64,000 nucleotides of DNA from Streptomyces sp. NRRL F-5135 (GCF_000719775.1 NZ_JOHR01000030.1:65564-129563); one strand, 5' to 3'; positions 55,163-64,000 are shown, counted from the stretch's first letter. A program made the numbers and translations. Notes: generated from the letters alone by a model not told the origin.

Positions 55163-55457
55163 GGACACATTGCTCTATCAGCTCGGCGCCACCCGGGGGA
55201 AGAGGCATCGGACACGGTCCGCGAGCCCACGCGAAGCCCGGTGAAACCCCTGCCGGACCCGCTCCGCGCCGCCCACCGCCGACCGTCCGCACGGAGCCCG
55301 GGGAGACGGACCACACCGCCCGCCTGGTCATCGAAGCCTCCGGCAGTGGCCGACGTCGGATCCGGAACCGCGGCGATGCCCGTCAGGGCCGGTCCCGCCG
55401 CGGTGGCGACGGGCGGCGCACGTCCGACGCGCGCGCCGCCCCAGTGGCCCGTCCGGA

Positions 55458-57818
55458 CTACCGGACGCCCCGTACCCGCACCGGCCACCGAGGGGCCACC
55501 GGGCCCTCGTCCGTGACCCGTTCCACCCGTACGCCGTCGTCCGCCCACCGGGACGTGTACCGCTCGATCTCCCCGTCCGCCCAGCCGTCGCCCGGGTCCG
55601 GAACCACCAGCCCGCCACCCGTCGTCCCGGGCGCCGGCGCCCACACCTCCAGCTCCGGCCGGCCCCCCGGGCCCCGCACGGGAATCACCGCGCCCCCCCG
55701 GGCCAGCACCGGGATCCGCGACCACGGCGCGTCCAACAGCACCTGGCCCGGCCCCTCGTACGCGGTCTCCGTCCCCGTGTCGTACCACCGCCCGCGCGGC
55801 AGCCGCACCGCCCGGCGGTCCGTACCCGGCTCCAGCACCGGCGCCACCAGCAGCGCGTCACCCAGCAGGAACGAGTCCTCGCACGCACGCAGCGCCCGGT
55901 CCTCCGGCGCGCCCCACCAGGGCGGCCGCACGTACGGCGCCCCCGTCACCCGGGCGAGCTGGGCCAGCGTCACGAAGTACGGCCGCAGCCGCTCCCGCTC
56001 GACGAGCGCCGCCCGCGCGTGCTCCAGGACCCGCGCACCGAACTCCCACGGTTCCCGGCGCCCCGCGTCGATCGCCGCGTGCGTCCGGAACAGCGGCAGG
56101 TACGCCCCCAGCTGGAACCAGCGCAGATACAGCTCGGGGGACGGACTCCCGTCGAAACCGCCCACGTCGGGACCCGAGTACGGAACCCCGCACAGCCCCA
56201 GCCCCAGCACCAGCGACAGCGACGCCCGCAGCCCGGGCCAGCCCGTGGCCACATCACCGGACCAGGTGCCCCCATAGCGCTGCATCCCGGCCCAGCCGGA
56301 GCGCGAGAACAGGAACGGGCGGTCGTCGGGCCGCAGCCGCCGCAGCCCCTCGAAACCCGCCCGCGCCATGGCCAGCCCGTACACGTTGTGGGCCTCGCGG
56401 TGGTCGCCGCCCCGCCCCTCCAGCCGGTGCCGCGCCGACCGGGGCAGCGTCGGGTCACCGAACGGCGCGAACGACACCGGCTCGTTCATGTCGTGCCACA
56501 CCCCGGAGAACCCCTGCGCCAGCCGCTCCTCGTACAGCTCGCCCCACCACTCGCGCACCGCGGGATCCGTGAAGTCCGGGTACACGCACTCGCCCGGCCA
56601 GACCACCCCCCGCACCTCCCGGCCCCGGGCGTCCCGCACGAACGCGCCCCCCGGGACGTCCGCGCGCCCGCTCGCGCGCACCGCGTTCCCCGGAGCCGCC
56701 GGAACCGCCGGATCGACGATCGAGACCAGCCGGACCCCGTCCGCGCGCAGCTCCTTGGCCAGCCCCGGAAGATCGGGAAAGCGCTCGCGGTCGACCGTGA
56801 ACACCTGGTGCGCCTCGAAGTGATCGATGTCCAGATGGACCGCCGACAGCGGCAGGTCCCGCTCCCGGTACCCCGCCACGATCCGCCGCACCTCACGCTC
56901 GTCGCCGAACCCCCAGCGCGCGTGCTGCGGGCCCAGCGCCCAGGACGGCGGCGCCACGGGCGCCCCGGTCAGCGCCGTCCACGTGTGCAGCACCCTGGCC
57001 GGTGTGCCCGTCACCACCCAGCAGCGCAGCGGCCCGCCCTCCATCCGCAGCTCGCTGGTGCCGGGCCGGTCGTGCCCCGAGCCCGCGCCCTCCTCGCCCT
57101 CCCGGAGGACGACCCGGCCGTCCCAGGTGTTGTCGTAGAAGGCCAGATGCGTCCCCGCGTCGGACACCACCAGCTGGACGGGCATCGTCACGTACAACGG
57201 GTCGTCGTCCGGGCCGAACCGGCCACCCGGGTCCGTGTTCCACAGCCGGTACGTGCCGCTGCGCAGCCGGGGCCCCGACGCCCGCCCGCCCAGCCCGAAG
57301 AACCGCGCGTCCGCCGGCACCTCGCCACGCTGCGCCCAGCGCGCGGGCCCGCCGGCCACCGGCTCCCACCAGCGCGGCGGCAGCTCACGGCGCAGCACCA
57401 CACCGCCCGGAGTGCGCACCTCCACACCGCCGTGGCGGGAGACCGCCACCGTCACCCGCTCCGACACCACACGCCAGCCGCCGTCGGTGTCCGGTTCGAG
57501 AGCGGCCCGCGGGTCCGGCTCCGGCGGGCCCCCGTCGAGCGCGTACGACGGCAGTGGCTCCGCGCCGTCCCAGCCCCAGAAGACCGCACCGCCCACCGTG
57601 ACGCGGACATGCAGCTCAGCGCGCGCGAACCGTACGGTGCCGCCCCCGGGCGACGGCTCCGCGCCCGCGGCGGGACCCGGCACCCGGGCCCGCTCGGGCC
57701 CGCGCGGCGGCAGCTCCCTGGCGTCCTCGCGCCGGCCACGCCAGGCGGTCCGCGCCGCCCGCCATCCCTGTATCGAGCCGACCACTTTCATCGAACGCAC
57801 CAGCTCACCACCGTCCAT
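55458..57818 (-). CDS. GH31 alpha-glucosidase-type hydrolase
   Basis: A 786-residue glycoside hydrolase of family GH31. The catalytic nucleophile is Asp443 in GVWHDMNEPVSF and the acid/base is Asp522 in SGDVATGWPG. HLDIDHFEAHQVFTVDRERFP (in part, with the substrate aspartate) and FRTHAAIDAGRREPWEFG complete the barrel signatures. N-terminal and C-terminal beta domains flank it. It removes terminal alpha-glucosyl (or xylosyl) residues. It has no signal peptide, so it is cytoplasmic. ATG 57818 or 57791 may be the start (both lack a strong ribosome site). A possible PHO box is 40 bases upstream. Confidence 0.93.
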   Translation of the reverse strand: MDGGELVRSMKVVGSIQGWRAARTAWRGRREDARELPPRGPERARVPGPAAGAEPSPGGGTVRFARAELHVRVTVGGAVFWGWDGAEPLPSYALDGGPPEPDPRAALEPDTDGGWRVVSERVTVAVSRHGGVEVRTPGGVVLRRELPPRWWEPVAGGPARWAQRGEVPADARFFGLGGRASGPRLRSGTYRLWNTDPGGRFGPDDDPLYVTMPVQLVVSDAGTHLAFYDNTWDGRVVLREGEEGAGSGHDRPGTSELRMEGGPLRCWVVTGTPARVLHTWTALTGAPVAPPSWALGPQHARWGFGDEREVRRIVAGYRERDLPLSAVHLDIDHFEAHQVFTVDRERFPDLPGLAKELRADGVRLVSIVDPAVPAAPGNAVRASGRADVPGGAFVRDARGREVRGVVWPGECVYPDFTDPAVREWWGELYEERLAQGFSGVWHDMNEPVSFAPFGDPTLPRSARHRLEGRGGDHREAHNVYGLAMARAGFEGLRRLRPDDRPFLFSRSGWAGMQRYGGTWSGDVATGWPGLRASLSLVLGLGLCGVPYSGPDVGGFDGSPSPELYLRWFQLGAYLPLFRTHAAIDAGRREPWEFGARVLEHARAALVERERLRPYFVTLAQLARVTGAPYVRPPWWGAPEDRALRACEDSFLLGDALLVAPVLEPGTDRRAVRLPRGRWYDTGTETAYEGPGQVLLDAPWSRIPVLARGGAVIPVRGPGGRPELEVWAPAPGTTGGGLVVPDPGDGWADGEIERYTSRWADDGVRVERVTDEGPVAPRWPVRVRGVR

Positions 57819-57858
57819 GCTGCTCAGCCTGCCATTCGTCCGCCCCCGAGCGCGCTCT

Positions 57859-57880
57859 GTTCAACTCCCGTTCACCCGCG
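57859..57880. promoter_or_regulatory. Possible PHO box (PhoP site)
   Basis: Two adjacent 11-bp units, GTTCAACTCCC (57859-57869) and GTTCACCCGCG (57870-57880), fit the Streptomyces PHO-box repeat GTTCACC plus four bases. They lie 40 bases before the GH31 start and about 170 before the acetoacetyl-CoA synthetase gene, in the divergent gap (57819-58051). Confidence 0.45.
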
Positions 57881-58051
57881 GCGGCAGCACCGTCACAGCA
57901 GGTGGACGGCGGGGCCGAAACCTGGTGCGAGAGGCGATCACATGGCATCGTCCGTGCCAGGACCCAGCCTGTCCAAGAACCAGTCGCCGGCCCCGGAACA
58001 CAGGGCCCTTAAAACACCACACCAGCGTCGAGTCAGCCCGGGAGCCGCCCC

Positions 58052-60061
58052 ATGACCGCAAGCGCCAGCCCCGCCCCGCTCTGGGCGCCCGACCCCGGCC
58101 GTATCGAGGCCGCCGCGATCACCCGCTTCCAGGCCTGGGCCGCCGACCGGTACGGCGCTCCCGCCGACGGCGGGTACGCGGCGCTGCACCGCTGGTCCGT
58201 CGAGGAACTGGAGACGTTCTGGCGCGCCGTCGCCGACTGGTTCGACATCCGCTTCGCCACCCCGTACGAACGCGTCCTGGCCGACCGCGCCATGCCCGGC
58301 GCCCGGTGGTTCCCCGGCGCCACCCTCAACTACGCGGAACACGCCCTGCGCACCGCCGAGGACCCGGCCCGTGCCCAGGAACCGGCCCTCATCCATCTGG
58401 ACGAGAAGCAGCGGCCGGCCACCATCAGCTGGGCGGAGCTGCGCCGCCAGGTGACCGCGCTCGCCGCGGAGCTGCGCCGCCTCGGAGTCCGCCCCGGCGA
58501 CCGGGTCAGCGGCTACCTCCCCAACATCCCGCAGGCCGTCACCGCGCTGCTCGCCACGGCGGCCGTCGGCGGCGTCTGGACCTCCTGCGCCCCCGACTTC
58601 GGCGCCCGAAGCGTCCTGGACCGCTTCCAGCAGGTCGAGCCCGTCGTGCTGATCGCCGTCGACGGCTACCGCTACGGGGGCAAGGAACACGACCGCACCG
58701 GGACCGTCGCCGAACTCCGCCGCGAACTGCCCACGCTGCGCGCCGTCATCCACGTCCCGCTGCTGGGCACACCCGCCCCCGAGGGCGCCCTCCCGTGGGC
58801 CGATCTGGTCGACGCCGGTGCCACGACGGCCGCCGGCACCCGGATCGGCGAGGCGAGCGACGTCTTCGAACACGTCCCCTTCGACCACCCCCTGTGGATC
58901 CTGTACTCCTCCGGCACCACCGGCCTGCCCAAGGCCATCGTCCAGTCCCAGGGCGGCATCCTGCTGGAGCACTACAAGCAGATCGGCCTGCACTGCGACC
59001 TCGGCCCCGAGGACCGGTTCTTCTGGTACACCTCCACCGGCTGGATGATGTGGAACTTCCTCGTCTCCGGCCTGCTCACCGGCACCACCGTCGTGCTGTA
59101 CGACGGCAGCCCGGGCCACCCCGCCGTGGACGCCCAGTGGGCGGTCGCGGAGCGGACCGGGGCCACCCTGTTCGGCACCTCCGCCGCGTACGTCATGGCC
59201 TGCCGCAAGGCCGGCGCGCACCCCGGCCGCGACCACGACCTCTCGCGGGTGCGCTGCGTCGCCACCACCGGCTCCCCGCTCCCGCCCGACGGGTTCCGCT
59301 GGCTGCACGACGAGGTGGCCGACGACCTGTGGATCGCGTCCGTCAGCGGCGGCACCGACGTGTGCAGCTGCTTCGCCGGCGCCGTCCCCACCCTCCCCGT
59401 CCACATCGGCGAACTCCAGGCGGCCTGCCTGGGCACGGACCTCCAGGCGTGGGACGCCCAGGGCCGGCCCGTCGTGGACGAGGTCGGGGAGCTCGTCGTC
59501 ACCAACCCCATGCCGTCCATGCCGGTCCGCTTCTGGAACGACCCCGACGACCGCCGCTACCGCGAGAGTTACTTCGAGACGTTCCCCGGCGTCTGGCGGC
59601 ACGGGGACTGGATCACCCTCACCGGCCGCGGCTCGGTCGTGATCCACGGCCGCTCCGACTCCACCCTGAACCGCCAGGGGGTCCGCATGGGCTCCGCGGA
59701 CATCTACGAGGCGGTCGAACGCCTCCCCGAGATCCGCGAGTCCCTGGTCATCGGCCTCGAACAGCCCGACGGCGGTTACTGGATGCCGCTCTTCGTCCAC
59801 CTGGCGCCCGACGCCGTCCTCGACGACACACTTCGGGACCGGGTGAAACGGACGATCCGGGACCGGCTCTCACCTCGCCATGTGCCCGACGAGATCATCG
59901 AAGTCCCCGGAATTCCGCACACGCTGACGGGCAAGCGCATCGAAGTCCCGGTCAAGCGGCTCCTGCAGGGCGCGGCACTGGACCAGGCGGTGAGCGCGGG
60001 CTCCGTCGACAACGTCGAACTGCTCCGCTTCTACGAGAAACTCGCCCGCGACCGCGCCTGA
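58052..60061 (+). CDS. Acetoacetyl-CoA synthetase
   Basis: A 669-residue ANL-superfamily ligase that activates acetoacetate to acetoacetyl-CoA with ATP, recovering ketone bodies or poly-hydroxybutyrate products. The adenylation motif YSSGTTGLPKAI is near residue 285; GWMMWNF, ATTGSPLPP and SGGTDVCSCF follow; the catalytic lysine is in LTGKRIEVP (about 625-633). The N-terminal AcsN/AcsAACS-type extension and the WTSCAPDFG motif favour acetoacetyl-CoA synthetase over acetyl-CoA synthetase. GGGAG precedes the ATG. It stands alone, divergent from the GH31 gene. Confidence 0.93.
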   Translation: MTASASPAPLWAPDPGRIEAAAITRFQAWAADRYGAPADGGYAALHRWSVEELETFWRAVADWFDIRFATPYERVLADRAMPGARWFPGATLNYAEHALRTAEDPARAQEPALIHLDEKQRPATISWAELRRQVTALAAELRRLGVRPGDRVSGYLPNIPQAVTALLATAAVGGVWTSCAPDFGARSVLDRFQQVEPVVLIAVDGYRYGGKEHDRTGTVAELRRELPTLRAVIHVPLLGTPAPEGALPWADLVDAGATTAAGTRIGEASDVFEHVPFDHPLWILYSSGTTGLPKAIVQSQGGILLEHYKQIGLHCDLGPEDRFFWYTSTGWMMWNFLVSGLLTGTTVVLYDGSPGHPAVDAQWAVAERTGATLFGTSAAYVMACRKAGAHPGRDHDLSRVRCVATTGSPLPPDGFRWLHDEVADDLWIASVSGGTDVCSCFAGAVPTLPVHIGELQAACLGTDLQAWDAQGRPVVDEVGELVVTNPMPSMPVRFWNDPDDRRYRESYFETFPGVWRHGDWITLTGRGSVVIHGRSDSTLNRQGVRMGSADIYEAVERLPEIRESLVIGLEQPDGGYWMPLFVHLAPDAVLDDTLRDRVKRTIRDRLSPRHVPDEIIEVPGIPHTLTGKRIEVPVKRLLQGAALDQAVSAGSVDNVELLRFYEKLARDRA

Positions 60062-60163
60062 CCGCCCGGACCGCCCTGTTCCGGGCGCCCCGCCGGCGGA
60101 CGCGTTGTCAGACCTCTCGATTACGGTGAGTGAGTAAAGATCGACCGTACGCAAGGGGGAATC

Positions 60164-61201
60164 ATGGCGCACGCGGAGTGGTACGGACACACCGGCGGAC
60201 CGGGCCGGTCGGGACAGGCGGCGGACGGCGGGCGACAAGAGAAAAGGGGACGGCGAGGCCGCGGGAAAAGGGCAGGGACCAGGGGAGCGGGGACCAGGGG
60301 AGAGAAGAGGAGGGAGAAGCACCTCCGGCGCGGGCTCCGCCGCGAAGTCCCCAGCACCGTCGGGCTGCTGGCAGACGCACACGACTTCGCGGCGATGCGC
60401 CGCTACCGCACCTTCGTCTTCGACGACCACGCGGTCTACCTGCGGCACGTCGACACACTGCTGAAGGAGCTGGCGTCCCAGGGCGTGCCGGCCACCGTCG
60501 CCCTCTTCGACCCGGACGAGTACGCGGAGTACTGCGAGGACACCGGCCTGGACCCGGACTCCGTGGCGGGCCGCGGCCGCTACACGGCCAGGATCCCCGC
60601 GAGCGGCGCGGCCGTCGCCTACACGGGCCAGAGCGTCGACGTCCTCGTCCCGCAGCTCATCAGCACGGCGGTCCGCAAAGCCACCTGGGAGTACGCCACC
60701 ACACTGCTCGCCGACCTCGGGGACTGCGCCGACTGCGGAGAGGACATCGCGGGCGCGGCCTTCGACCGCGCCTCCCACATGCTGGAGCGGCTGCTCGAAG
60801 CGGCCGGTCCCGGAACGCACCACCTCGTGTGCAGCGTCCCCGTCGGGACCGAGCAACTGCTGGCCGTCGTCCACGCCGAGCACCCGGCCGGAGAGCGGGA
60901 GCCGGTTCGCCTCGGCTCCTCCGAAGCCGCCGAATTCGTCAGCGTGCTCGCCGTGGGCATCGCTCTGGAGAGCGCCGGCGGCGTGGTGCTCCGTACGACG
61001 GTGCCGGGCGACGACGACCGCGTGCACGGCTGGCGCCTGTCCCGGTCGAGCCTCGTCCCGCTCACCGCGGGCGAGGTCTTCAACGCCTACTGCACCGATG
61101 CGGAGACGGGAGACCCCCTCGCTCCGGAATCCGGGGTCGACTACCGCGCCGGGTTCGCGGTGAGCCTCGACGGGCCGGGCGACACGGGCAGGCACCATTG
61201 A
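60164..61201 (+). CDS. Conserved hypothetical with Arg/Gly-rich arm
   Basis: A 345-residue protein of unknown function. Residues ~15-55 are a basic Arg/Gly-rich arm (GRRGRGKRAGTRGAGTRG, with a small repeat), possibly RNA- or DNA-binding. Residues ~60-340 are a soluble alpha/beta region with no known motif, including TVALFDPDEYAEYCEDTGLDPDS, WEYATTLLADLGDCADCGEDI (CxxC at about 187-190) and WRLSRSSLVPLTAGEVFNAYCTD (in part). AAGGGGGAATC precedes the ATG, an excellent ribosome site. It is monocistronic and convergent with ptsI; it is preserved next to ptsI in other Streptomyces as far as I recall (established only from memory of the region). Confidence 0.75.
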   Translation: MAHAEWYGHTGGPGRSGQAADGGRQEKRGRRGRGKRAGTRGAGTRGEKRREKHLRRGLRREVPSTVGLLADAHDFAAMRRYRTFVFDDHAVYLRHVDTLLKELASQGVPATVALFDPDEYAEYCEDTGLDPDSVAGRGRYTARIPASGAAVAYTGQSVDVLVPQLISTAVRKATWEYATTLLADLGDCADCGEDIAGAAFDRASHMLERLLEAAGPGTHHLVCSVPVGTEQLLAVVHAEHPAGEREPVRLGSSEAAEFVSVLAVGIALESAGGVVLRTTVPGDDDRVHGWRLSRSSLVPLTAGEVFNAYCTDAETGDPLAPESGVDYRAGFAVSLDGPGDTGRHH

Positions 61202-61258
61202 CGGCGACCGGGGCCGGCTGAGGACGAGCGAGGACCACCGAGGCCCGGTGAAACCGAA

Positions 61259-61292
61259 GGGGCTTCCCGCCGGGAAGCCGGCGGGAAGCCCC
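61259..61292. terminator. Bidirectional terminator, ptsI / unknown gene
   Basis: A perfect 13-bp stem GGGGCTTCCCGCC (61259-61271) with GGCGGGAAGCCCC (61280-61292), 8-base loop, between the convergent genes ending at 61201 and 61366. Confidence 0.85.
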
Positions 61293-61365
61293 TGTCAGCC
61301 GAAACGGACGGCGTGCGGGCACCCGGGCCGGGCCGCTGGATCCGCGGGCCCGGCGACGGGGCCGG

Positions 61366-63036
61366 TCACTCGCCCGACAGCACCGCCTGCGCGGCCTGCC
61401 GTGCCTCGTCGGCGCTGTCCGCCGCCCGGGCGGCGGAGGCGGCACGCTCACACTGCGCCAGGGTGTGCTGAGCCAGAGCGGCCCGTACGTACGGGATCGA
61501 GGCCGCGCCCATCGACAGGGAGGTCACGCCCAGCCCCGTGAGCACACACGCCAGCAGTGGATCGGAGGCCGCCTCGCCACAGACACCACAGCTCTTGCCC
61601 TCGGCCTTGGCGGCCTCGGCCGACAGCGCCACCAGATCGAGCAGCGCCGGCTGCCACGGGTCCTGCAGCCGGGACACCGCGCCCACCTGCCGGTCGGCCG
61701 CGAAGGTGTACTGCGCCAGGTCATTGGTCCCGAGCGAAAGGAACTCGACCTCCTGAAGAACCGAGCGCGCCCGCAGCGCGGCGGACGGGATCTCCACCAT
61801 CGCCCCGAACTTCGCGCGGAGACCGGCCGCACGGCAGGCGTCCGCGAACGCCTTGGCGTCCGCGCGGTCCGCCACCATCGGCGCCATGACCTCCAGATAC
61901 ACGGGCAGTCCCTCGGCGGCCTTCGACAACGCGGTCAGCTGGGTCCGCAGCACGTCCGGGTGGTCCAGCAGGGACCGCAGACCACGCACACCGAGCGCCG
62001 GATTCGGTTCGTCCGCCGGCGTCAGGAAGTCCAGCGGCTTGTCAGCGCCCGCGTCCAGCACCCGCACGACGACCCGGCCCTCGGGAAACGCCTCGAGAAC
62101 CGTCCGGTAGGCCTCGATCTGCTTCTCCTCGGACGGCGCCTGCTCGCTGTCGTCCAGGAAGAGGAACTCGGTGCGGAACAGACCGACACCCTCGGCCCCG
62201 GCATCGACGGCCGCCCGCACGTCCGACGGCCCGCCGATGTTGGCGAGCAGCGGCACCTTGTGCCCGTCCGACGTCGCGCCCGGCCCGGTGATGGCCGACA
62301 GCGCGGCCTTGCGCGCGGCGGCCGCACGCTCGAGCTCCGCACGCCTCTCGGCGCCCGGCTCGACGAAGATCTCACCCGTGCTGCCGTCGACCGCGATCAC
62401 CGTGCCCTCGGACAGTTCGCCCGCCCCGGGGAGGGCGACCACGGCCGGCACCCCGAGCGCGCGCGCCAGGATCGCGCTGTGACTCGTCGGCCCGCCTTCC
62501 TCGGTCACGAAGCCGAGCACCAGGGTCGGGTCCAGCAGCGCGGTGTCGGCGGGCGCCAGGTCCCGGGCGATGAGCACGTACGGCTCGTCGCTGTCCGGCA
62601 CACCCGGCATCGGAACGCCCAGCAGCCGGGCGACGATACGATTCCGCACATCGTCCAGATCGGCCACCCGCCCGGCCAGGTACTCACCGGCACCGGCGAG
62701 CAGCGCACGGTACTGGGCGAACGCGTCGTACACACCACGCTCGGCCGTACTGCCGACGGCGATCCGCCGGTCCACATCGGCCAGCAGCTCCGGGTCCCGC
62801 GCCATCATCGCCTGCGCCTCGAGCACGGCCTGAGCCTCGCCGCCGGCCAGGTTGCCGCGGGCGATCAGATCGGCGGCCACCGCTTCCACGGCCTGCCGCG
62901 CCCGCCCCTGCTCACGCTCGGCGTCCTGGTCCGGAACCTGCTTGGCCGGCGGTTCCAGCACCGCGGTCCCCATGTGCCGGACCTCGCCGATCGCCACACC
63001 GTGACTGACCCCGACGCCTCGCAGCGTTGTCTCCAT
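61366..63036 (-). CDS. ptsI: PTS enzyme I (PtsI)
   Basis: The 556-residue phosphoenolpyruvate-protein phosphotransferase. It takes phosphate from PEP and passes it to HPr, feeding all PTS sugar uptake. The phosphorylated residue is His186 in GGPTSHSAIL. The PEP-binding barrel has GVGLFRTEFLFLD, EVMAPMVAD, SLGTNDLAQYTFAADR and the signature cysteine in SCGVCGEAASDP. Length is normal for the family. The ATG is preceded by GGATGAG. It is 110 bases downstream of crr on the same strand, the usual Streptomyces crr-ptsI operon, so both are expressed together; ptsH is elsewhere. Confidence 0.97.
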   Translation of the reverse strand: METTLRGVGVSHGVAIGEVRHMGTAVLEPPAKQVPDQDAEREQGRARQAVEAVAADLIARGNLAGGEAQAVLEAQAMMARDPELLADVDRRIAVGSTAERGVYDAFAQYRALLAGAGEYLAGRVADLDDVRNRIVARLLGVPMPGVPDSDEPYVLIARDLAPADTALLDPTLVLGFVTEEGGPTSHSAILARALGVPAVVALPGAGELSEGTVIAVDGSTGEIFVEPGAERRAELERAAAARKAALSAITGPGATSDGHKVPLLANIGGPSDVRAAVDAGAEGVGLFRTEFLFLDDSEQAPSEEKQIEAYRTVLEAFPEGRVVVRVLDAGADKPLDFLTPADEPNPALGVRGLRSLLDHPDVLRTQLTALSKAAEGLPVYLEVMAPMVADRADAKAFADACRAAGLRAKFGAMVEIPSAALRARSVLQEVEFLSLGTNDLAQYTFAADRQVGAVSRLQDPWQPALLDLVALSAEAAKAEGKSCGVCGEAASDPLLACVLTGLGVTSLSMGAASIPYVRAALAQHTLAQCERAASAARAADSADEARQAAQAVLSGE

Positions 63037-63147
63037 CTCATCCGTCCCCGGTCGAGCCGCGGCGCTCAGACCGCCACGGCGTATCTATGACGAGCGTCCC
63101 GCGCCCGTCCCTGGCAAACAACGGTGGTGCCACCGTCGGCCGCGACG

Positions 63148-63597
63148 TCACCGCCACTGGAAAAGAGAGTCGCCGGCCGCGACCTCGCCGTCCTCACGGA
63201 GATCACCGAGGGCGTCCGCGGTGGCCTCCAGCGCCACGACCGGACAGATCGGGGACTTCCCGGCCGCCTCCACCGCGGCGGGATCCCACCGCACGAGAGG
63301 CTGGCCACGCGTGACCGTGTCCCCCTTGCTGACGAGCAGCTCGAAACCCGCGCCGTTGAGCTGCACGGTGTCGATGCCCAGATGTGTCAGTACACCGTGC
63401 CCGGCCGCGTCGACCACCACGAAGGCGTGCGGGTGGAGGGACACCACCACGCCGTCGACCGGCGAGACGGCCGTGCCCGCCGCGCGTACGGGATCGATGG
63501 CCATACCAGGCCCCACCATCGCCCCGGCGAACACGGGATCGGGAACAGCGGCGAGTCCAATGGCCCGTCCGGGCAGCGGCGCGGTCACGGTGGTCAT
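63148..63597 (-). CDS. crr: PTS IIA-glucose-type protein (Crr)
   Basis: A 149-residue IIA component. Phosphate-transfer histidines are His57 in SLHPHAF and His72 in VLTHLGIDTVQL, the latter the phosphorylated one; the domain is complete (about 12-146). In Streptomyces, Crr serves the N-acetylglucosamine PTS and is involved in regulating sugar use. The start at 63597 is chosen because GGGAGG is 6 bases upstream; the longer frame to 63834 runs through the upstream rRNA promoter region. First gene of the crr-ptsI operon, facing away from the rRNA operon. A weak DasR-like site is at 63773-63788. Confidence 0.95.
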   Translation of the reverse strand: MTTVTAPLPGRAIGLAAVPDPVFAGAMVGPGMAIDPVRAAGTAVSPVDGVVVSLHPHAFVVVDAAGHGVLTHLGIDTVQLNGAGFELLVSKGDTVTRGQPLVRWDPAAVEAAGKSPICPVVALEATADALGDLREDGEVAAGDSLFQWR

Positions 63598-63718
63598 GGA
63601 GAGCCTCCCAGGGGCGGTAAAGAAGAGCAGCGCCTCACCGTCACGGTCAGTGAGCGGACGGCGGACTGTTGAGAAGGGTAAGTCATGGGAAGTGACGGTT
63701 CCGCATAAGAGCTGCCAG

Positions 63719-63777
63719 TTGACGGCCCTGGGGGCGCGGAAAGCGATTTGCCTGCGTCGGCCGACCGGATGTACTGT
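63719..63777 (+). promoter_or_regulatory. rRNA operon upstream promoters
   Basis: TTGCCT (63748-63753) and TACTGT (63772-63777), 18 bases apart, form a SigA-type promoter on the plus strand; TTGACG at 63719-63724 may belong to an additional promoter without a clear -10. Streptomyces rrn operons carry several tandem promoters. Confidence 0.65.
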
Positions 63778-63905
63778 CGTAGACCTGCCTGACCGCAGCA
63801 CGACTTCGGGTCGCGGGTCGGCAGCACCTATCAAGCAATGATCCTCAACTCGGGTCCCTTTTCGCGTGCCGCGAATCGGTGGTCAGGGGGAACGGAAAAG
63901 GCTGA

Positions 63906-64000
63906 TAGAGTCGGAGACACGAAATACCGAAGGGAAGCGCCCGGAGGAAAGCCCGAGAGGGTGAGTACGAAGGAAGCGTCCGTTCCTTGAGAACTCAACA
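63906..64000 (+). ncRNA. Start of rRNA operon leader (16S rRNA gene beyond the edge)
   Basis: A -10 box TAGAGT at 63906-63911 is followed by the typical Streptomyces pre-16S leader: GAAATACCGAAGGGAAGCG, then GTGAGTACGAAGGAAG and TCCTTGAGAACTCAACA, the last being the conserved stretch about 100-200 bases before the mature 16S start, where processing and antitermination elements lie. The 16S gene itself is not in the window. crr is divergent, 309 bases away. Confidence 0.85.

Overview
The window is a stretch of chromosome from an actinomycete, almost certainly a Streptomyces. The GC content is very high, codon third positions are nearly all G or C, and the genes are typical of the genus: rbpA with a SigR-type promoter, a conservon (cvnABCD), a GH18 chitinase with a DasR-like operator, crr-ptsI, fxsA, and a MocR/YczE pair. 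I see no tRNA, CRISPR array, prophage, transposase gene or biosynthetic cluster. The order of housekeeping genes (hisG ... rbpA ... ptsI-crr-rrn) looks like conserved core chromosome.

Layout. 1-7 kb: hisG, a PH-domain membrane protein, two overlapping CNNM/CBS membrane proteins and, on the opposite strand, a CbxX/EccA-type AAA ATPase. 7-16.5 kb: a P-loop kinase, an exported C39-like protein, a TetR regulator carrying a TTA codon, the chitinase, an acyl-CoA dehydrogenase, a repeat-tailed small protein, an Lrp regulator and an amidohydrolase. 16.5-22.2 kb: a gene-free 0.6-kb leader with its own promoter, then polyprenol-phosphate mannose synthase, fxsA, rbpA, an MFS transporter, a glycerophosphodiesterase and a YczE-type membrane protein. 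22.3-28.3 kb: the MocR regulator, an FtsK-like membrane ATPase with a tiny membrane partner, an ankyrin protein, a cluster of MITE-like palindromic elements and a HEAT-repeat protein. 28.6-35 kb: two coupled GT4 glycosyltransferases and a fused 5-oxoprolinase. 35-40.8 kb: a membrane-anchored periplasmic-binding-type protein coupled to a cytoplasmic NTPase with a defective Walker A, then a PhoD-type phosphatase whose 3' end has been overwritten by a palindromic element. 41-48.6 kb: a three-gene SMC-like (MukFEB/MksFEB-like) locus. 49.8-54.2 kb: the conservon. 54.3-61.2 kb: a secreted VanX-type dipeptidase, a GH31 glucosidase, an acetoacetyl-CoA synthetase and a conserved unknown. 61.3-64 kb: ptsI and crr on the minus strand, diverging from the promoter and leader of an rRNA operon whose 16S gene begins beyond the right edge.

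How the genes work together. Amino-sugar and sugar metabolism is represented by the chitinase and the general PTS proteins (both in regulons known to respond to DasR in Streptomyces), and ketone-body/acyl metabolism by the acyl-CoA dehydrogenase and acetoacetyl-CoA synthetase. Transcription and signalling are represented by RbpA, the conservon, Lrp, TetR and MocR regulators. The least explained parts are the SMC-like trio at 41.0-48.6 kb, the receptor/NTPase pair at 35.0-38.5 kb, the ppm1 leader, and the MITE-like elements, one of which supplies the stop codon of the phosphatase gene.
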